A DNA stretch of 64,000 nucleotides from Alcaligenes endophyticus. Its GTDB lineage: Bacteria > Pseudomonadota > Gammaproteobacteria > Burkholderiales > Burkholderiaceae_B. Below the pieces are notes generated by a model. That model searched no databases. It saw only the letters and a program-made list of their open reading frames with translations, and had not been told where the DNA came from. The DNA lies in NCBI RefSeq assembly GCF_026344035.1, contig NZ_JAPKND010000003.1, positions 186,001-250,000 on the forward strand, in the 5' to 3' direction. The position numbers were made by a program, and so were the translations under genes. Positions 1 to 8,495 of this stretch are shown here, piece after piece (the first letter of the stretch is position 1; every line of letters starts with the position of its first letter).

Positions 1-298
1 TGCTGACCTTTACGCGATCATCAACACTTTTGAGAATCAGTATGGCGCTTGGTCAGACTACCAAAATACCCTAGAACGTTATTGGTGCTTACGCTGGCTA
101 CAACAAAACCAGCTTCAAACCGTACAAGCTCACGTGATCAAAGAAGACCTAGTGCGCTTGGCACAAGCTCCGCTGGTAATACGTGTACCTGGACTTCCCG
201 CCATGGAGCGAGGACAAGAGCTCAGTTTAGATATCCTGCGCTTTGACGAACTTGCCCTAGAGCTAGAATGTCGTTGGCGGGACTCATCGTTGGGCTAA
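1..298 (+). CDS. RNB-domain exoribonuclease (RNase II/R-like), 3' end only
   Basis: The frame beginning at base 2 is open from the window edge to a TAA at 296-298 and encodes the last 98 residues of a larger protein. The segment contains the helical run ERYWCLRWLQQ followed by a beta-rich tail, which resembles the C-terminal part of RNase II-type proteins of Burkholderiales, where such a gene precedes tonB-like and aroE. The family degrades RNA 3' to 5' with a metal-dependent RNB domain; that catalytic part lies outside the window. The next gene starts 4 bases after the stop, so the two are probably co-transcribed. The identification rests on the short tail plus gene order. Confidence 0.7.
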   Translation, partial: ADLYAIINTFENQYGAWSDYQNTLERYWCLRWLQQNQLQTVQAHVIKEDLVRLAQAPLVIRVPGLPAMERGQELSLDILRFDELALELECRWRDSSLG

Positions 299-302
299 AC
301 AT

Positions 303-1157
303 ATGTATCAGGCCAACAGCAAGCAAGATTACCTTTGGTGGGCCATCGCCTTGTCCGCGATGGTACACCTACTGATTATCTTCTGGCCTGTGGCCGCACC
401 TGCCCCGCGTGACGTCGAGAATTTAACGATTAGTCTGGTTAACTTCAGCACCCAAGAGCTTCCTTTACAAGCGCTGATTAAAGCGCAAGCTAACTTGGAA
501 GGCGGTGGCAGCGACGATCAAGGGCAAGCCAGCAGTCCACTACCCTATACAGCTTGGCCCGATCCCAATGAACTGGTACTACGGGCAATGCAAAAGCGTC
601 AACACAACCTTGAGCAAACTCAGCAACGTTTACTTACCCAGTTACAAAGCCAAACGCGCGCGCCCACCAATACTCCCGAGCAAGACTATACCGGCGACGC
701 TAGCCACTCAGGCAAAGATGAACTCAATCAGGCTGAACTGATAGCACATGCCCAAGTAGCACAAATTGAACGCGACATCACGCGCTACCAGCAACGCCCG
801 CGTTTTCACTATGCTGCACCGTCGTCCATGGCCGCACCCGAAGCTGAGTACGTAGAAAACTGGCGACAAAAAATAGAACATACAGGCACCCAGTATTATC
901 CACACCAAGGACAGCACAAGCTACATGGCAGCTTGCAACTGAGCGTTTTTATATTACGTGACGGTACCGTATTGAAAACTCAAGTGGATCAAGCTGCGCG
1001 TCATCCTGAACTTAATTTAGCGGCTCAACGTATCGTGCAACTAGCAGCGCCTTTTAACCCCATTCCCACCCATGTGGCCCCTGACTCCGAAGTGCTAGTG
1101 ATTACTCGTTACTGGCATTTCACCGAAGGGGGCCTGAGCACTCAAAACGCACCCTAA
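303..1157 (+). CDS. TonB-family protein
   Basis: A 284-residue protein with a single N-terminal membrane segment (about residues 12-31), a polar, Gln/Ala-rich middle that probably spans the periplasm, and a C-terminal domain (about 200-280) with the TonB pattern GSLQLSVFILRDGTV followed by AAQRIVQLAAPF. TonB proteins couple the inner-membrane proton-motive force (through ExbB/ExbD) to outer-membrane receptors. No exbBD lie nearby, and this position between an RNB ribonuclease and aroE is the usual place of a non-iron-specific TonB-like protein in Burkholderiales, so its receptor partner is unknown. The start ATG is 4 bases after the upstream stop. Confidence 0.8.
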   Translation: MYQANSKQDYLWWAIALSAMVHLLIIFWPVAAPAPRDVENLTISLVNFSTQELPLQALIKAQANLEGGGSDDQGQASSPLPYTAWPDPNELVLRAMQKRQHNLEQTQQRLLTQLQSQTRAPTNTPEQDYTGDASHSGKDELNQAELIAHAQVAQIERDITRYQQRPRFHYAAPSSMAAPEAEYVENWRQKIEHTGTQYYPHQGQHKLHGSLQLSVFILRDGTVLKTQVDQAARHPELNLAAQRIVQLAAPFNPIPTHVAPDSEVLVITRYWHFTEGGLSTQNAP

Positions 1158-1265
1158 AAGCACCTTCTTGCCATTTAAGCTTGGAATACTTGAGGAACAC
1201 GTGAAATCCTGTTTTACTTAATGCTCTTTCCTATGCTTGCGAGCCTCACTCACCCTTTTCTACTT

Positions 1266-2126
1266 ATGAGCCATTCCTCTACTCCGCTACGCTTTGGTGT
1301 TATCGGCAACCCTATTGCCCACAGCCGCTCACCTGCTATCCACGCCCAGTTTGCGCAGCAAGCCGGGCTATCACTGAGTTACGAGCGTATTTTGGCCCCA
1401 TTAGATGATTTCACAACGTGCTGTATGGATTTTTTTCAACAGCAAGGCGGTAAAGGGCTCAATGTCACCGTGCCTTTCAAAGAACAAGCCTATCAACTCG
1501 CGGCACACAATCTTAGCCCTCGAGCGCGACATGCCGCAGCCGTCAATACACTGTGGCAGGATGAACACGGAGCAATACACGGCTGCAATACCGATGGCAT
1601 TGGCTTATGTACCGACTTAATACGTTTAGGCCATGCTCCCGAAGGGAAAAAAATTCTATTAATTGGTGCTGGGGGTGCAGCGCGCGGTGTACTTTTCCCC
1701 TTACTAGAGCAAGGTTGCCAGCAAGTGCATATTATCAACCGCACACGCAGTCGTGCTGCAGCGCTACACACCAACCTCGCTGAACACGCCCCAGAGTATT
1801 CGCACAGGGTAAGCACGGGTGGGCTGGAGGATCATGCGGGGGACTGGGACATCGTCATTAATGCATCCTCTTCAAGCATGAGTGCCCACGCACCTGACTT
1901 GCCTTTAGTACGGTTCACGGCACAGGCTCTGGCCTACGATATGTACTATGCGGACCGGCCAACCGCCTTTATGCTAAGTTGCTCTGCTGCCCCCCATCGT
2001 AGTGATGGCTTAGGCATGCTCGTTGCCCAAGCGGCTGCCAGCTTTGAGATCTGGAATGGTTATAAACCCAACATCGTGCCGGTGCTTGAGCATTTGCGCG
2101 CACAACTGGCGGCAGAGCATCGGTGA
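1266..2126 (+). CDS. aroE: Shikimate dehydrogenase (NADP+)
   Basis: This enzyme reduces 3-dehydroshikimate to shikimate in aromatic amino acid synthesis. The predicted 286-residue protein shows the N-terminal substrate motif GNPIAHSRSP, the catalytic Lys72 in NVTVPFKEQA, Asp110 in CNTDG, the dinucleotide loop GAGGAARG and the NADP-binding NRTRSR segment. The frame is open from 1221, which would add 15 hydrophobic residues; I prefer ATG 1266 because MSHSSTPLRFGVIGNP fits the family start. The stop overlaps the GTG start of mtgA, so the two are translationally coupled. Confidence 0.96.
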   Translation: MSHSSTPLRFGVIGNPIAHSRSPAIHAQFAQQAGLSLSYERILAPLDDFTTCCMDFFQQQGGKGLNVTVPFKEQAYQLAAHNLSPRARHAAAVNTLWQDEHGAIHGCNTDGIGLCTDLIRLGHAPEGKKILLIGAGGAARGVLFPLLEQGCQQVHIINRTRSRAAALHTNLAEHAPEYSHRVSTGGLEDHAGDWDIVINASSSSMSAHAPDLPLVRFTAQALAYDMYYADRPTAFMLSCSAAPHRSDGLGMLVAQAAASFEIWNGYKPNIVPVLEHLRAQLAAEHR

Positions 2127-2842
2127 GCCTGCGCACAGTTAACAAACTCAAACTCAGTGTCATTGCTATCGCAGTGCTGATAGCAGGCGTATTACTTTAC
2201 CAATGCCTATTATTCATGATGGTGCTTTGGTACCGAGTCAACGCGCCGCGTATGACTCCGGTTATGGAGGCGCAACTGCAAACTCTACGCGTGCAAGCGC
2301 CCGATGCAGAAATCAACTATCAATGGGTAGCGTACGACAAAATCAGCAATAATTTGAAAAGAGCAGTGATTGCCTCAGAGGATGCCAACTTTCTAAGTCA
2401 CGACGGCATAGAATGGGCTGCCATCCGCCAAGCTTGGGAATATAATCGACAACAAGCGGCACAAGGCTCTGACCGTCGCCGTGGAGGCTCCACGATCTCG
2501 CAACAACTGGCTAAAAATCTCTTTTTATCAAACTCACGCAGCTACTTCAGAAAAGGTCAAGAGCTCATACTCACTTACATGATCGAGGCTGCAATGAGTA
2601 AAGAACGCATACTTGAACTCTATTTGAATATTGCCCAATGGGGCACGCACACTTTTGGAGCCCAAGCCGCGGCAGAGCATTATTATCGCGGCACAGCTGC
2701 GCAACTCACTGCACCACAGGCCGCACGGCTAGCAGCGATGCTACCCAACCCTTCGTACTACGACAAACGACGTGATAGCCCATATTTACAATCCCGTACA
2801 CGCACTATCAGTGCTAGGCTACGCCAAGTTCCTCTGCCTTAA
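2123..2842 (+). CDS. mtgA: Monofunctional peptidoglycan glycosyltransferase
   Basis: MtgA polymerises lipid II into glycan strands at the inner membrane. The 239-residue protein has one N-terminal membrane anchor (about 11-37) and a GT51 domain with the motif IASEDANFLSHDG (catalytic Glu86), then RRGGSTISQQLAKNLFL and ERILELYLNIAQWG, the conserved GT51 blocks. There is no transpeptidase domain, so it is the monofunctional type. It starts with GTG at 2123, overlapping the aroE stop by 4 bases, the arrangement known from Bordetella relatives. Confidence 0.95.
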   Translation: MSLRTVNKLKLSVIAIAVLIAGVLLYQCLLFMMVLWYRVNAPRMTPVMEAQLQTLRVQAPDAEINYQWVAYDKISNNLKRAVIASEDANFLSHDGIEWAAIRQAWEYNRQQAAQGSDRRRGGSTISQQLAKNLFLSNSRSYFRKGQELILTYMIEAAMSKERILELYLNIAQWGTHTFGAQAAAEHYYRGTAAQLTAPQAARLAAMLPNPSYYDKRRDSPYLQSRTRTISARLRQVPLP

Positions 2843-2869
2843 CCGTTTTTAAGCATCCCAACTTCTTAC

Positions 2870-4027
2870 ATGCGCACAGCCCGCCGTTATATCGCCTCGG
2901 AAATTTATCGCTCTAGCGCCGTCGTGCTACTTGCATTGCTAGGCCTATTTACTTTCTTTGCCATGATAGAGGAGCTCGACAAGGTGGGCACCCGATTCAC
3001 CTTGCTCAACCTGTTTTATGTACAGGCACTCGAGCTGCCTACCCGTCTCTATGACTTACTACCCATAGGCCTGCTGATCGGCGCCATCTTAGCTTTAGCG
3101 GGGTTAGCACAACGCAATGAACTCGTTATTCTGCGCGTTTCTGGGGTAAGCGGCATCAGTCTGATGCTCATGCTATGGGTCGTCACTCTGCCGTTAGTAG
3201 CTGGTGCGTTCTTGCTTTCTGAATACATTACCCCTGCTGCCGAAACCAAAGCCAGTGAGCAAAGTATGGTGTTGCTGGGGCGCTCCAGTGGAGGTCGCCT
3301 AGACAGCGGCTACTGGTTCAAGGAAAACAGCCCCACAGGGGGCATCCGGATCATCAATATTTCGCAGTTACATGGTAATGGTCGAGTCAGTGACATTACC
3401 CTTTATGATTTTCTCACCGATGAAACACTCAGTGCCGTTACTCAAGCGCCTAGTGGTCAGTTCAACAACGACACATTGGTACTGGAAAACCTGACCCAAA
3501 CCACTTTTGATGCGCAAGCCATTCAGGCATTGAAAAATGCCCAAGCACCGCTTGACCCTTTAGTGCAACTGGCCCATTTAGATCAGCATGAGATTTCCAC
3601 CAGCCTCACTGCGGAACGCCTCATCGCCCGAGTGCTGACCCCTGAGCGCATGTCAATCCTTGATCTGGTCGATTATATCGATTACTTAGACAGCAACAAG
3701 TTACAAACTAAGCGCCAAGTCGTCGCCTTATGGCGCAAAGTAGCCTACCCGTTTACCTTACTCGTGATGATCACCATTGCCACCCCTATCGCGCTAATGC
3801 AAACCCGCCACGGGGGAGTTAGTACAAAGGTGTTTACCGGAATCTTACTAGGGGTGGGCTTTTTCATGATTAACCAACTGGCCCTTAATGTGGCTATGCT
3901 GAGCGACTTGCCTGCCTGGGTCACGGCAATAATGCCTAATGTTATCGCTATGCTGCTGGCCATACTCGCCTTACTCCATATGGAAAACAGACATCACCTG
4001 CGGCGTTCAAGCAGTACTACTAACTAA
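2870..4027 (+). CDS. lptG: LPS export ABC transporter permease LptG
   Basis: LptG is one of two inner-membrane permeases of the LptB2FG complex that extracts lipopolysaccharide from the inner membrane. The 385-residue protein has the family layout: membrane helices at about 15-35, 60-80 and 100-120, a periplasmic beta-jellyroll part (about 125-275), and three more helices near 300-372. The block LPIGLLIGAILALAGLAQRNELVILRVSG is typical of LptG rather than LptF. In many proteobacteria lptF is directly upstream; here the upstream gene is mtgA and lptF is not in the window. It begins 27 bases after mtgA and ends 6 bases before apaH. Confidence 0.92.
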   Translation: MRTARRYIASEIYRSSAVVLLALLGLFTFFAMIEELDKVGTRFTLLNLFYVQALELPTRLYDLLPIGLLIGAILALAGLAQRNELVILRVSGVSGISLMLMLWVVTLPLVAGAFLLSEYITPAAETKASEQSMVLLGRSSGGRLDSGYWFKENSPTGGIRIINISQLHGNGRVSDITLYDFLTDETLSAVTQAPSGQFNNDTLVLENLTQTTFDAQAIQALKNAQAPLDPLVQLAHLDQHEISTSLTAERLIARVLTPERMSILDLVDYIDYLDSNKLQTKRQVVALWRKVAYPFTLLVMITIATPIALMQTRHGGVSTKVFTGILLGVGFFMINQLALNVAMLSDLPAWVTAIMPNVIAMLLAILALLHMENRHHLRRSSSTTN

Positions 4028-4033
4028 AAACTT

Positions 4034-4867
4034 ATGCATACTACTCCTGTCGTCTGGGCTATTGGTGATATACAAGGCTGCTGCCACTCCCTAGAAAAAC
4101 TACTTGCTCAGCCAGACCTACAAGCGGATCCTCACGCCGAAATTTGGTTCGCCGGTGATTTGATCAATCGTGGCCCAGATTCTCTAGGCTCTTTACGATT
4201 AATTAAAAGTCTCGGCGATCGAGCACGTTGTGTATTAGGTAACCACGATGTGCACTTTTTGGCTGTTTTAGCGAAAGCTCGAAAGCAAGGCAAGCACGAC
4301 ACCTTCTCTGAACTATTAAACGCTCCAGACTTACCCGAGCTAGTTGAGTGGTTACGTCATCAGCCCTTAGCTCTTTACGACCACGGCCACCTCATGGTGC
4401 ACGCAGGTGTACAGCCCGAGTGGAGTGCTGAGCAAACCTGCTTATATGCCAAAGAAGTTGAAGCCGTACTGCAGTCCTCCGACTGGCAAGCACAAATTGG
4501 TAGTTTATTTGGTAACGAACCTGATACGTGGCACGATTCCCTAACAGACACCAAGCGCTTGCGCGCCATTATTAATACCCTGACTCGCATGCGTATGTGT
4601 AGGCCTGATGGCAGCATGGACTTTAAATATAAAGATGCACCCGATCCCGACTCGGGGATGCTGCCATGGTTTGAACTACCCAACCGCGCATGTGCTCATA
4701 CCCCTATTATTTTCGGGCATTGGTCTACCTTGGGCTTTTTTCAACAAGCCACACTAGTAAGTTTAGATAGTGGTTGCGTATGGGGACGCCAGCTTAGTGC
4801 TCTACGCCTCCATGACCGCAAGCTCGTACAGGTGCATTGCACGGCAGCCCTAAAACCTGGCGCCTAA
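4034..4867 (+). CDS. apaH: Bis(5'-nucleosyl)-tetraphosphatase, symmetrical
   Basis: ApaH hydrolyses Ap4A symmetrically to two ADP and also removes Np4 caps from RNA. The 277-residue length is normal. Metallophosphatase motifs are present in order: AIGDIQGC, WFAGDLINRGPDS, LGNHDVHFL and a later MVHAG, with GHWSTLG near the C terminus. It is the last plus-strand gene of the aroE-mtgA-lptG run and converges with the acyltransferase gene, 14 bases apart. Confidence 0.96.
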   Translation: MHTTPVVWAIGDIQGCCHSLEKLLAQPDLQADPHAEIWFAGDLINRGPDSLGSLRLIKSLGDRARCVLGNHDVHFLAVLAKARKQGKHDTFSELLNAPDLPELVEWLRHQPLALYDHGHLMVHAGVQPEWSAEQTCLYAKEVEAVLQSSDWQAQIGSLFGNEPDTWHDSLTDTKRLRAIINTLTRMRMCRPDGSMDFKYKDAPDPDSGMLPWFELPNRACAHTPIIFGHWSTLGFFQQATLVSLDSGCVWGRQLSALRLHDRKLVQVHCTAALKPGA

Positions 4868-4881
4868 CTAGAACACATGGA

Positions 4882-5643
4882 TTAGCTTGGGCTGGCTTGT
4901 TGATCCACGATTACTGCCAATATTTGCTCCCGTGTGTGCTGTGCTGTTAAGCTGCGCCCCCACTCTTTGCATTGATGTGCTGTCAGGGGAGATAGAAAAT
5001 GACTTTCCACTGTCACATCGCGAGCACTGAGCAGCACCCAAATATTGTGCACCAACGATTGATCGCCAACAAAAGCAAAACGTTCAGTACGCTGCCCACG
5101 CTGGAAAAAACGTAATGCAACCGGCTGAATATCTATATCCAAACCTAGCGCCGCTTCAAATAAGCTGGAATGGAAATTCCGTACATCCATGCCTGTAGAA
5201 GTGGTGCCCTCTGGAAACAAACCCACTGCATCCCCGCGAGCAAAACACGCCGTCATTTGGGTGCCCACGGTTTTAACCGCATGGCGTTGGCCTCGCTCAA
5301 TAAATATCGTCCCTGCTGCTGCTACCAGCCAACCCACCACAGGCCAGTTTCGAATCTCGCTTTTCGCAATAAAGGAGGTGCAGCGCACGCTGTTCAGCAC
5401 AAAAATATCGAGCCAAGAAATATGGTTACTGACATAGAGAATAGGTCGCTCAAGCACTGGAGCGCTACCCGTAATATGCACTTTTACGCCACATATATGC
5501 ATCAATAAGCGTGACATGCGCAAGACAAACCAACGCCGAGTGGCTTGCCCAATCACAGGGAAGAGCAATAATGCCACCAGCAAGCCAACCGCAATCCAAA
5601 GCACGAGAACAGTGGCACGTAGAAGAAATCGAAGAGTGCTCAA
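4882..5643 (-). CDS. Lysophospholipid (1-acyl-glycerol-3-phosphate) acyltransferase, PlsC family
   Basis: A 253-residue membrane-associated acyltransferase. An N-terminal hydrophobic stretch (about 7-33) precedes the HX4D catalytic box NHISWLD (His74, Asp79) and the glycerophosphate-binding FPEGTTS segment near residue 145. PlsC-family enzymes transfer a fatty acyl group onto lysophosphatidate or, for some members, ornithine lipid or lysophospholipid precursors. The neighbours (ruvX, yqgE) do not indicate the acceptor, so no gene symbol is given. It lies downstream of ruvX on the same strand with a 29-base gap. Confidence 0.88.
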   Translation of the reverse strand: MSTLRFLLRATVLVLWIAVGLLVALLLFPVIGQATRRWFVLRMSRLLMHICGVKVHITGSAPVLERPILYVSNHISWLDIFVLNSVRCTSFIAKSEIRNWPVVGWLVAAAGTIFIERGQRHAVKTVGTQMTACFARGDAVGLFPEGTTSTGMDVRNFHSSLFEAALGLDIDIQPVALRFFQRGQRTERFAFVGDQSLVHNIWVLLSARDVTVESHFLSPLTAHQCKEWGRSLTAQHTREQILAVIVDQQASPS

Positions 5644-5672
5644 GCTAATATGGCCTCAAGATATAGCAACAA

Positions 5673-6068
5673 CTAAGAAAGATAATCCAGATAGCGTTGT
5701 AAAATTATGCTTGCTGCTACGGCATCATCCTCGTCGTGGCTACTAAGCATTTCTTGCGCTTGCACACTAGACTCACGCTCATCTACCAGTTCAACTGGCA
5801 AGCCAAACCGACCATACAATTGATTAGCAAATCGTCGGCAGCGTAGCGAAGCATACTGCTCCCCACCCTCGCTGGTCAAAGGTAAACCTACAATTAAACG
5901 ATTCGGCTGCCACTCGCGCAACACTTGCTGTATGAGATCAAAGCGCTGCGCTCGCGTCACTGGCCTTAAAATTGATAAGGGTCGCGCTTGGCGAGTCAGT
6001 GTATTCCCCAAGGCGACACCAATTTTTTTTAAGCCATAATCAAACGCAATAAGTGTTTCTTCAGGCAT
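5673..6068 (-). CDS. ruvX: Putative pre-16S rRNA nuclease / RuvX-type resolvase (YqgF)
   Basis: YqgF proteins have an RNase H-like fold and complete 5' maturation of 16S rRNA; a Holliday-junction resolvase role has also been proposed. The motifs are AFDYGLKKIGVALGN near the N terminus (metal-binding Asp), NRLIVGLPL in the centre and LVDERESSV at the end of the fold. The frame is open to GTG 6080 and ATG 6077; I prefer ATG 6068 (MPEETLIAFDYG, 131 residues), which matches relatives. It overlaps the end of yqgE by 8 bases, the common yqgE-ruvX pairing. Confidence 0.93.
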   Translation of the reverse strand: MPEETLIAFDYGLKKIGVALGNTLTRQARPLSILRPVTRAQRFDLIQQVLREWQPNRLIVGLPLTSEGGEQYASLRCRRFANQLYGRFGLPVELVDERESSVQAQEMLSSHDEDDAVAASIILQRYLDYLS

Positions 6069-6651
6069 GACCTGCATCACCGGTGAGCATCATAGGATTG
6101 ATCCCCAGCAAAGCCAAGGCCATTTCATAGCGCTGTTCAAAAGGCGTTTCAAACAGTATTTCGTCAGTGGCTTTCACATTCAGCCAGGCATTCTGTGACA
6201 TTTCCTGTTCTAGCTGGCCAGCATCCCAGCCAGCGTAGCCTAAAGTGACTAGCGCGTGGGCAGGCCCATGGCCCTGTGCGATATCCTCAAGCACGTCGCG
6301 CGACGTAGTTAAGGTTAGCGCCCCCACTGCCAAGCTAGAGCTATACGGCTTTTGGGCATCGTGGAGCACAAAGCCCCGGTCTGTTTGCACCGGGCCACCA
6401 AACATGACCTGCCTATCTTGCAAGGCAGACGGATCAAGAATAGGCACACTCAAGCGCCCCAGCATGTCAATCAGGCTCAAGTCGGTCACACGATTGATCA
6501 CTAAGCCTAAAGCCCCTTGATCGTTATGCTCGCAAACATAAATCACACTGTCGGCCAAACTGCCCGATACCACCCGCGGCATGGCCAACAGTAAATGGTG
6601 AGTCAGATCGGCGCTTTCTTGAATCATTGGCGATGTATTCGTCGTTGTCAT
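6061..6651 (-). CDS. YqgE/AlgH family protein (UPF0301)
   Basis: A 196-residue protein with the family features: HHLLLAMPRVVSGSLADSVIYVCEHNDQGALGLVINR at the N terminus, a central GGPVQTDRGFVLH block and GYAGWDAGQLEQE. The function is not settled; AlgH was linked to alginate regulation in Pseudomonas, and the fold is conserved next to ruvX across proteobacteria. It begins with ATG at 6651 and overlaps ruvX downstream. The rubredoxin gene lies just upstream on the same strand, 40 bases away. Confidence 0.93.
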   Translation of the reverse strand: MTTTNTSPMIQESADLTHHLLLAMPRVVSGSLADSVIYVCEHNDQGALGLVINRVTDLSLIDMLGRLSVPILDPSALQDRQVMFGGPVQTDRGFVLHDAQKPYSSSLAVGALTLTTSRDVLEDIAQGHGPAHALVTLGYAGWDAGQLEQEMSQNAWLNVKATDEILFETPFEQRYEMALALLGINPMMLTGDAGHA

Positions 6652-6691
6652 AAGCGCCTCACTACTAAATGAAAAATAAATAAAGGCAGAA

Positions 6692-6856
6692 TTAAACCTC
6701 GATCATCTCAAAATCTTCCTTCCGTGCGCCACACTCCGGGCACACCCAGTTCGGCGGTACATCTTCCCATAGTGTACCTGGGGCGATGCCCTCTTCTGGC
6801 AAGCCCGCTTCTTCATCATAGATCCAACCACAGATCAGACACATCCAAGTACGCAT
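6692..6856 (-). CDS. Rubredoxin (54 aa)
   Basis: A small iron protein for one-electron transfer. Reading the minus strand from ATG 6856 gives 54 residues with the two metal knuckles MCLICGW (Cys6, Cys9) and VCPECG (Cys39, Cys42), the four-Cys iron site, plus the typical aromatic core and WEDVPPNWVCP. The length is normal for the family. It sits in the thiD-like/thiE/hemL neighbourhood where Burkholderiales commonly carry a rubredoxin, divergent from the thiD-like gene with a 121-base gap. No rubredoxin reductase or alkane hydroxylase is nearby. Confidence 0.95.
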   Translation of the reverse strand: MRTWMCLICGWIYDEEAGLPEEGIAPGTLWEDVPPNWVCPECGARKEDFEMIEV

Positions 6857-6977
6857 AGTATTCCTAACTTGTTAAACCATAGACCGATTTGCTTGCAAAG
6901 CGGTTCCATCTATTAAAATGGGGACAATATTACTAAACACCAGCCCTTCAGGGTAATCTTACTTGTTCCCCTACTCA

Positions 6978-7793
6978 ATGACCTCAGAAAAAGGCATGCT
7001 TTCTCTTCCCGTTGCGCTAATTCTGGGCCCTTACGATCCCAGTGGCGCCGCCTACCTACCCGCAGATGTACTCAATAGTGCACAGCTAGGCTGTCACGCC
7101 TTGAGTGTGCCTACCTCTTTACTCGTGCGCGACAGCGCCAAGCTGGAGCATGTGCAGTTACTCACCGACGAGATCATAGACGATCAATTACGCTGTTTGC
7201 TCGAAGACTCATCCATACAAGCGATTAAATCAGGGCCAGTATACAGCCCCGAAGTCGCCAGCTTATTAGCCGAGGTCAGTGCGGATTATAACGAGGTCCC
7301 GCTCGTCCTACACCTTACTGGATTACCCGAGACAGCTTTATTAGACCCGTGCTGGCCTGAAGACACTTTCGATGCGCTATACAAACTCGTACTACCACAA
7401 ACCGCTTTAGTGGTAGTGGACTATACCAGTTTGCTGCAATGGCAGTCCGAAGGCTTACTCAGCGAGGACACCTCACCCGTACAACAACTGTTACAAGCAG
7501 GTGCCGATCATGTTCTTTGTACGGGGGGCAACTCTCAACAAGGGATGCCCACCTATCAGTTTTTCAGCCATGTCGACCAATTGGATTACCGTATCCCCCT
7601 GCCTAACGCGGTGCGCCAACAAGACCTAGACAGTTTTCTTAGCACCGCTATCTGCGCTTACTTGGCACAAGGCAATGAGCTGGGTGCTGCAGTAGAACTG
7701 AGCATAGAGCAGCTAGAGCTTGCCAGCCAGCACTCTTTCCAGCTTGGCATGGGGCATCGTCAACTTAATCGCCTTTCTCGCAATGATGACTAA
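6978..7793 (+). CDS. ThiD-like (hydroxymethylpyrimidine kinase family) protein, probably inactive as a kinase
   Basis: The protein resembles ThiD, the ribokinase-fold enzyme that phosphorylates HMP and HMP-P for thiamine synthesis, and it precedes thiE. The N-terminal motif is altered: LGPYDPSGAAYLPAD instead of the usual G-x-DPSGGAG-x-QAD. The region that should hold the anion hole and catalytic Cys (GTGCTLSSAI) reads DLDSFLSTAI, so both glycines are lost and Cys is Ser (residue 219). Length (271 residues) and an intact frame indicate a maintained protein, not a decayed gene. I prefer ATG 6978; TTG 6963 is possible. It overlaps thiE by about 11 bases. Confidence 0.75.
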   Translation: MTSEKGMLSLPVALILGPYDPSGAAYLPADVLNSAQLGCHALSVPTSLLVRDSAKLEHVQLLTDEIIDDQLRCLLEDSSIQAIKSGPVYSPEVASLLAEVSADYNEVPLVLHLTGLPETALLDPCWPEDTFDALYKLVLPQTALVVVDYTSLLQWQSEGLLSEDTSPVQQLLQAGADHVLCTGGNSQQGMPTYQFFSHVDQLDYRIPLPNAVRQQDLDSFLSTAICAYLAQGNELGAAVELSIEQLELASQHSFQLGMGHRQLNRLSRNDD

Positions 7794-8451
7794 CTCTTTA
7801 CTATCTGCTTTCCCCGTCGGTTTATATGGCATTACTCCCGAATGGGCAGACACTGCACGCTTGCTAACGGCAGTCGAAGCTGCTCATGCAGGAGGTATGC
7901 AAGTGCTGCAGTATCGCCGCAAACAGGGCAGCGAGTCTGAGCGACAGGGGCAGCTCCACTCTTTAAGCCAACTATGTCAGTCCCTAGACCTTCCTTTGCT
8001 CCTGAACGACCACTGGCAATGGGCTAGCCAATATTCGATACAAGGCGTGCATTTAGGCAAAGACGACGGCTCTATTGAGCAAGCCCGCCTTCAATTAGGC
8101 CCAACAGCCTTCTTAGGCAGCTCATGCTATAACAGTCTAGAACTAGCGCAGCAGGCGTGGCAACAAGGGGCTAATTATGTAGCTTTTGGTGCTGTTTACC
8201 CCTCCAGCGTCAAACCCGATGCTCCCCGCGCCCAGCTCAGTACAATACGGGCAGCGCGCCAATGGTCTGACTCCCTAGATCTCCCTATCAAACCCCGCAT
8301 TGTTGCTATCGGTGGCATTAACGTAGATAACGCTACCGCTGTTATACAAGCGGGTGCCCATAGCCTGGCTGTCATTAGTGGCCTTTTTGAAGCCAGTGAC
8401 GTGCGCTTACAAGCGCAACGCTACGCCCAACTGTTTGCTGCCCTACGCTAG
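7783..8451 (+). CDS. thiE: Thiamine-phosphate synthase
   Basis: ThiE joins HMP-pyrophosphate and thiazole phosphate to thiamine phosphate. Family motifs in order: GLYGITPE, VLQYRRK (pyrophosphate-contacting Arg/Lys), LLNDHW, GVHLGKDDG, FGAVYPSSVKP and the phosphate-binding VAIGGIN with SLAVISGLF at the end. The longest frame starts at 7720, but MMTNSLLSAFPVGLYGIT from 7783 (or 7786) gives the normal length of about 222 residues. The start lies inside the last codons of the thiD-like gene, so translation is probably coupled. Confidence 0.93.
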   Translation: MMTNSLLSAFPVGLYGITPEWADTARLLTAVEAAHAGGMQVLQYRRKQGSESERQGQLHSLSQLCQSLDLPLLLNDHWQWASQYSIQGVHLGKDDGSIEQARLQLGPTAFLGSSCYNSLELAQQAWQQGANYVAFGAVYPSSVKPDAPRAQLSTIRAARQWSDSLDLPIKPRIVAIGGINVDNATAVIQAGAHSLAVISGLFEASDVRLQAQRYAQLFAALR

Positions 8452-8495
8452 ACCGTTGACTCTTATTCATTGCTCATTTGCTTGGAAAACCTATT

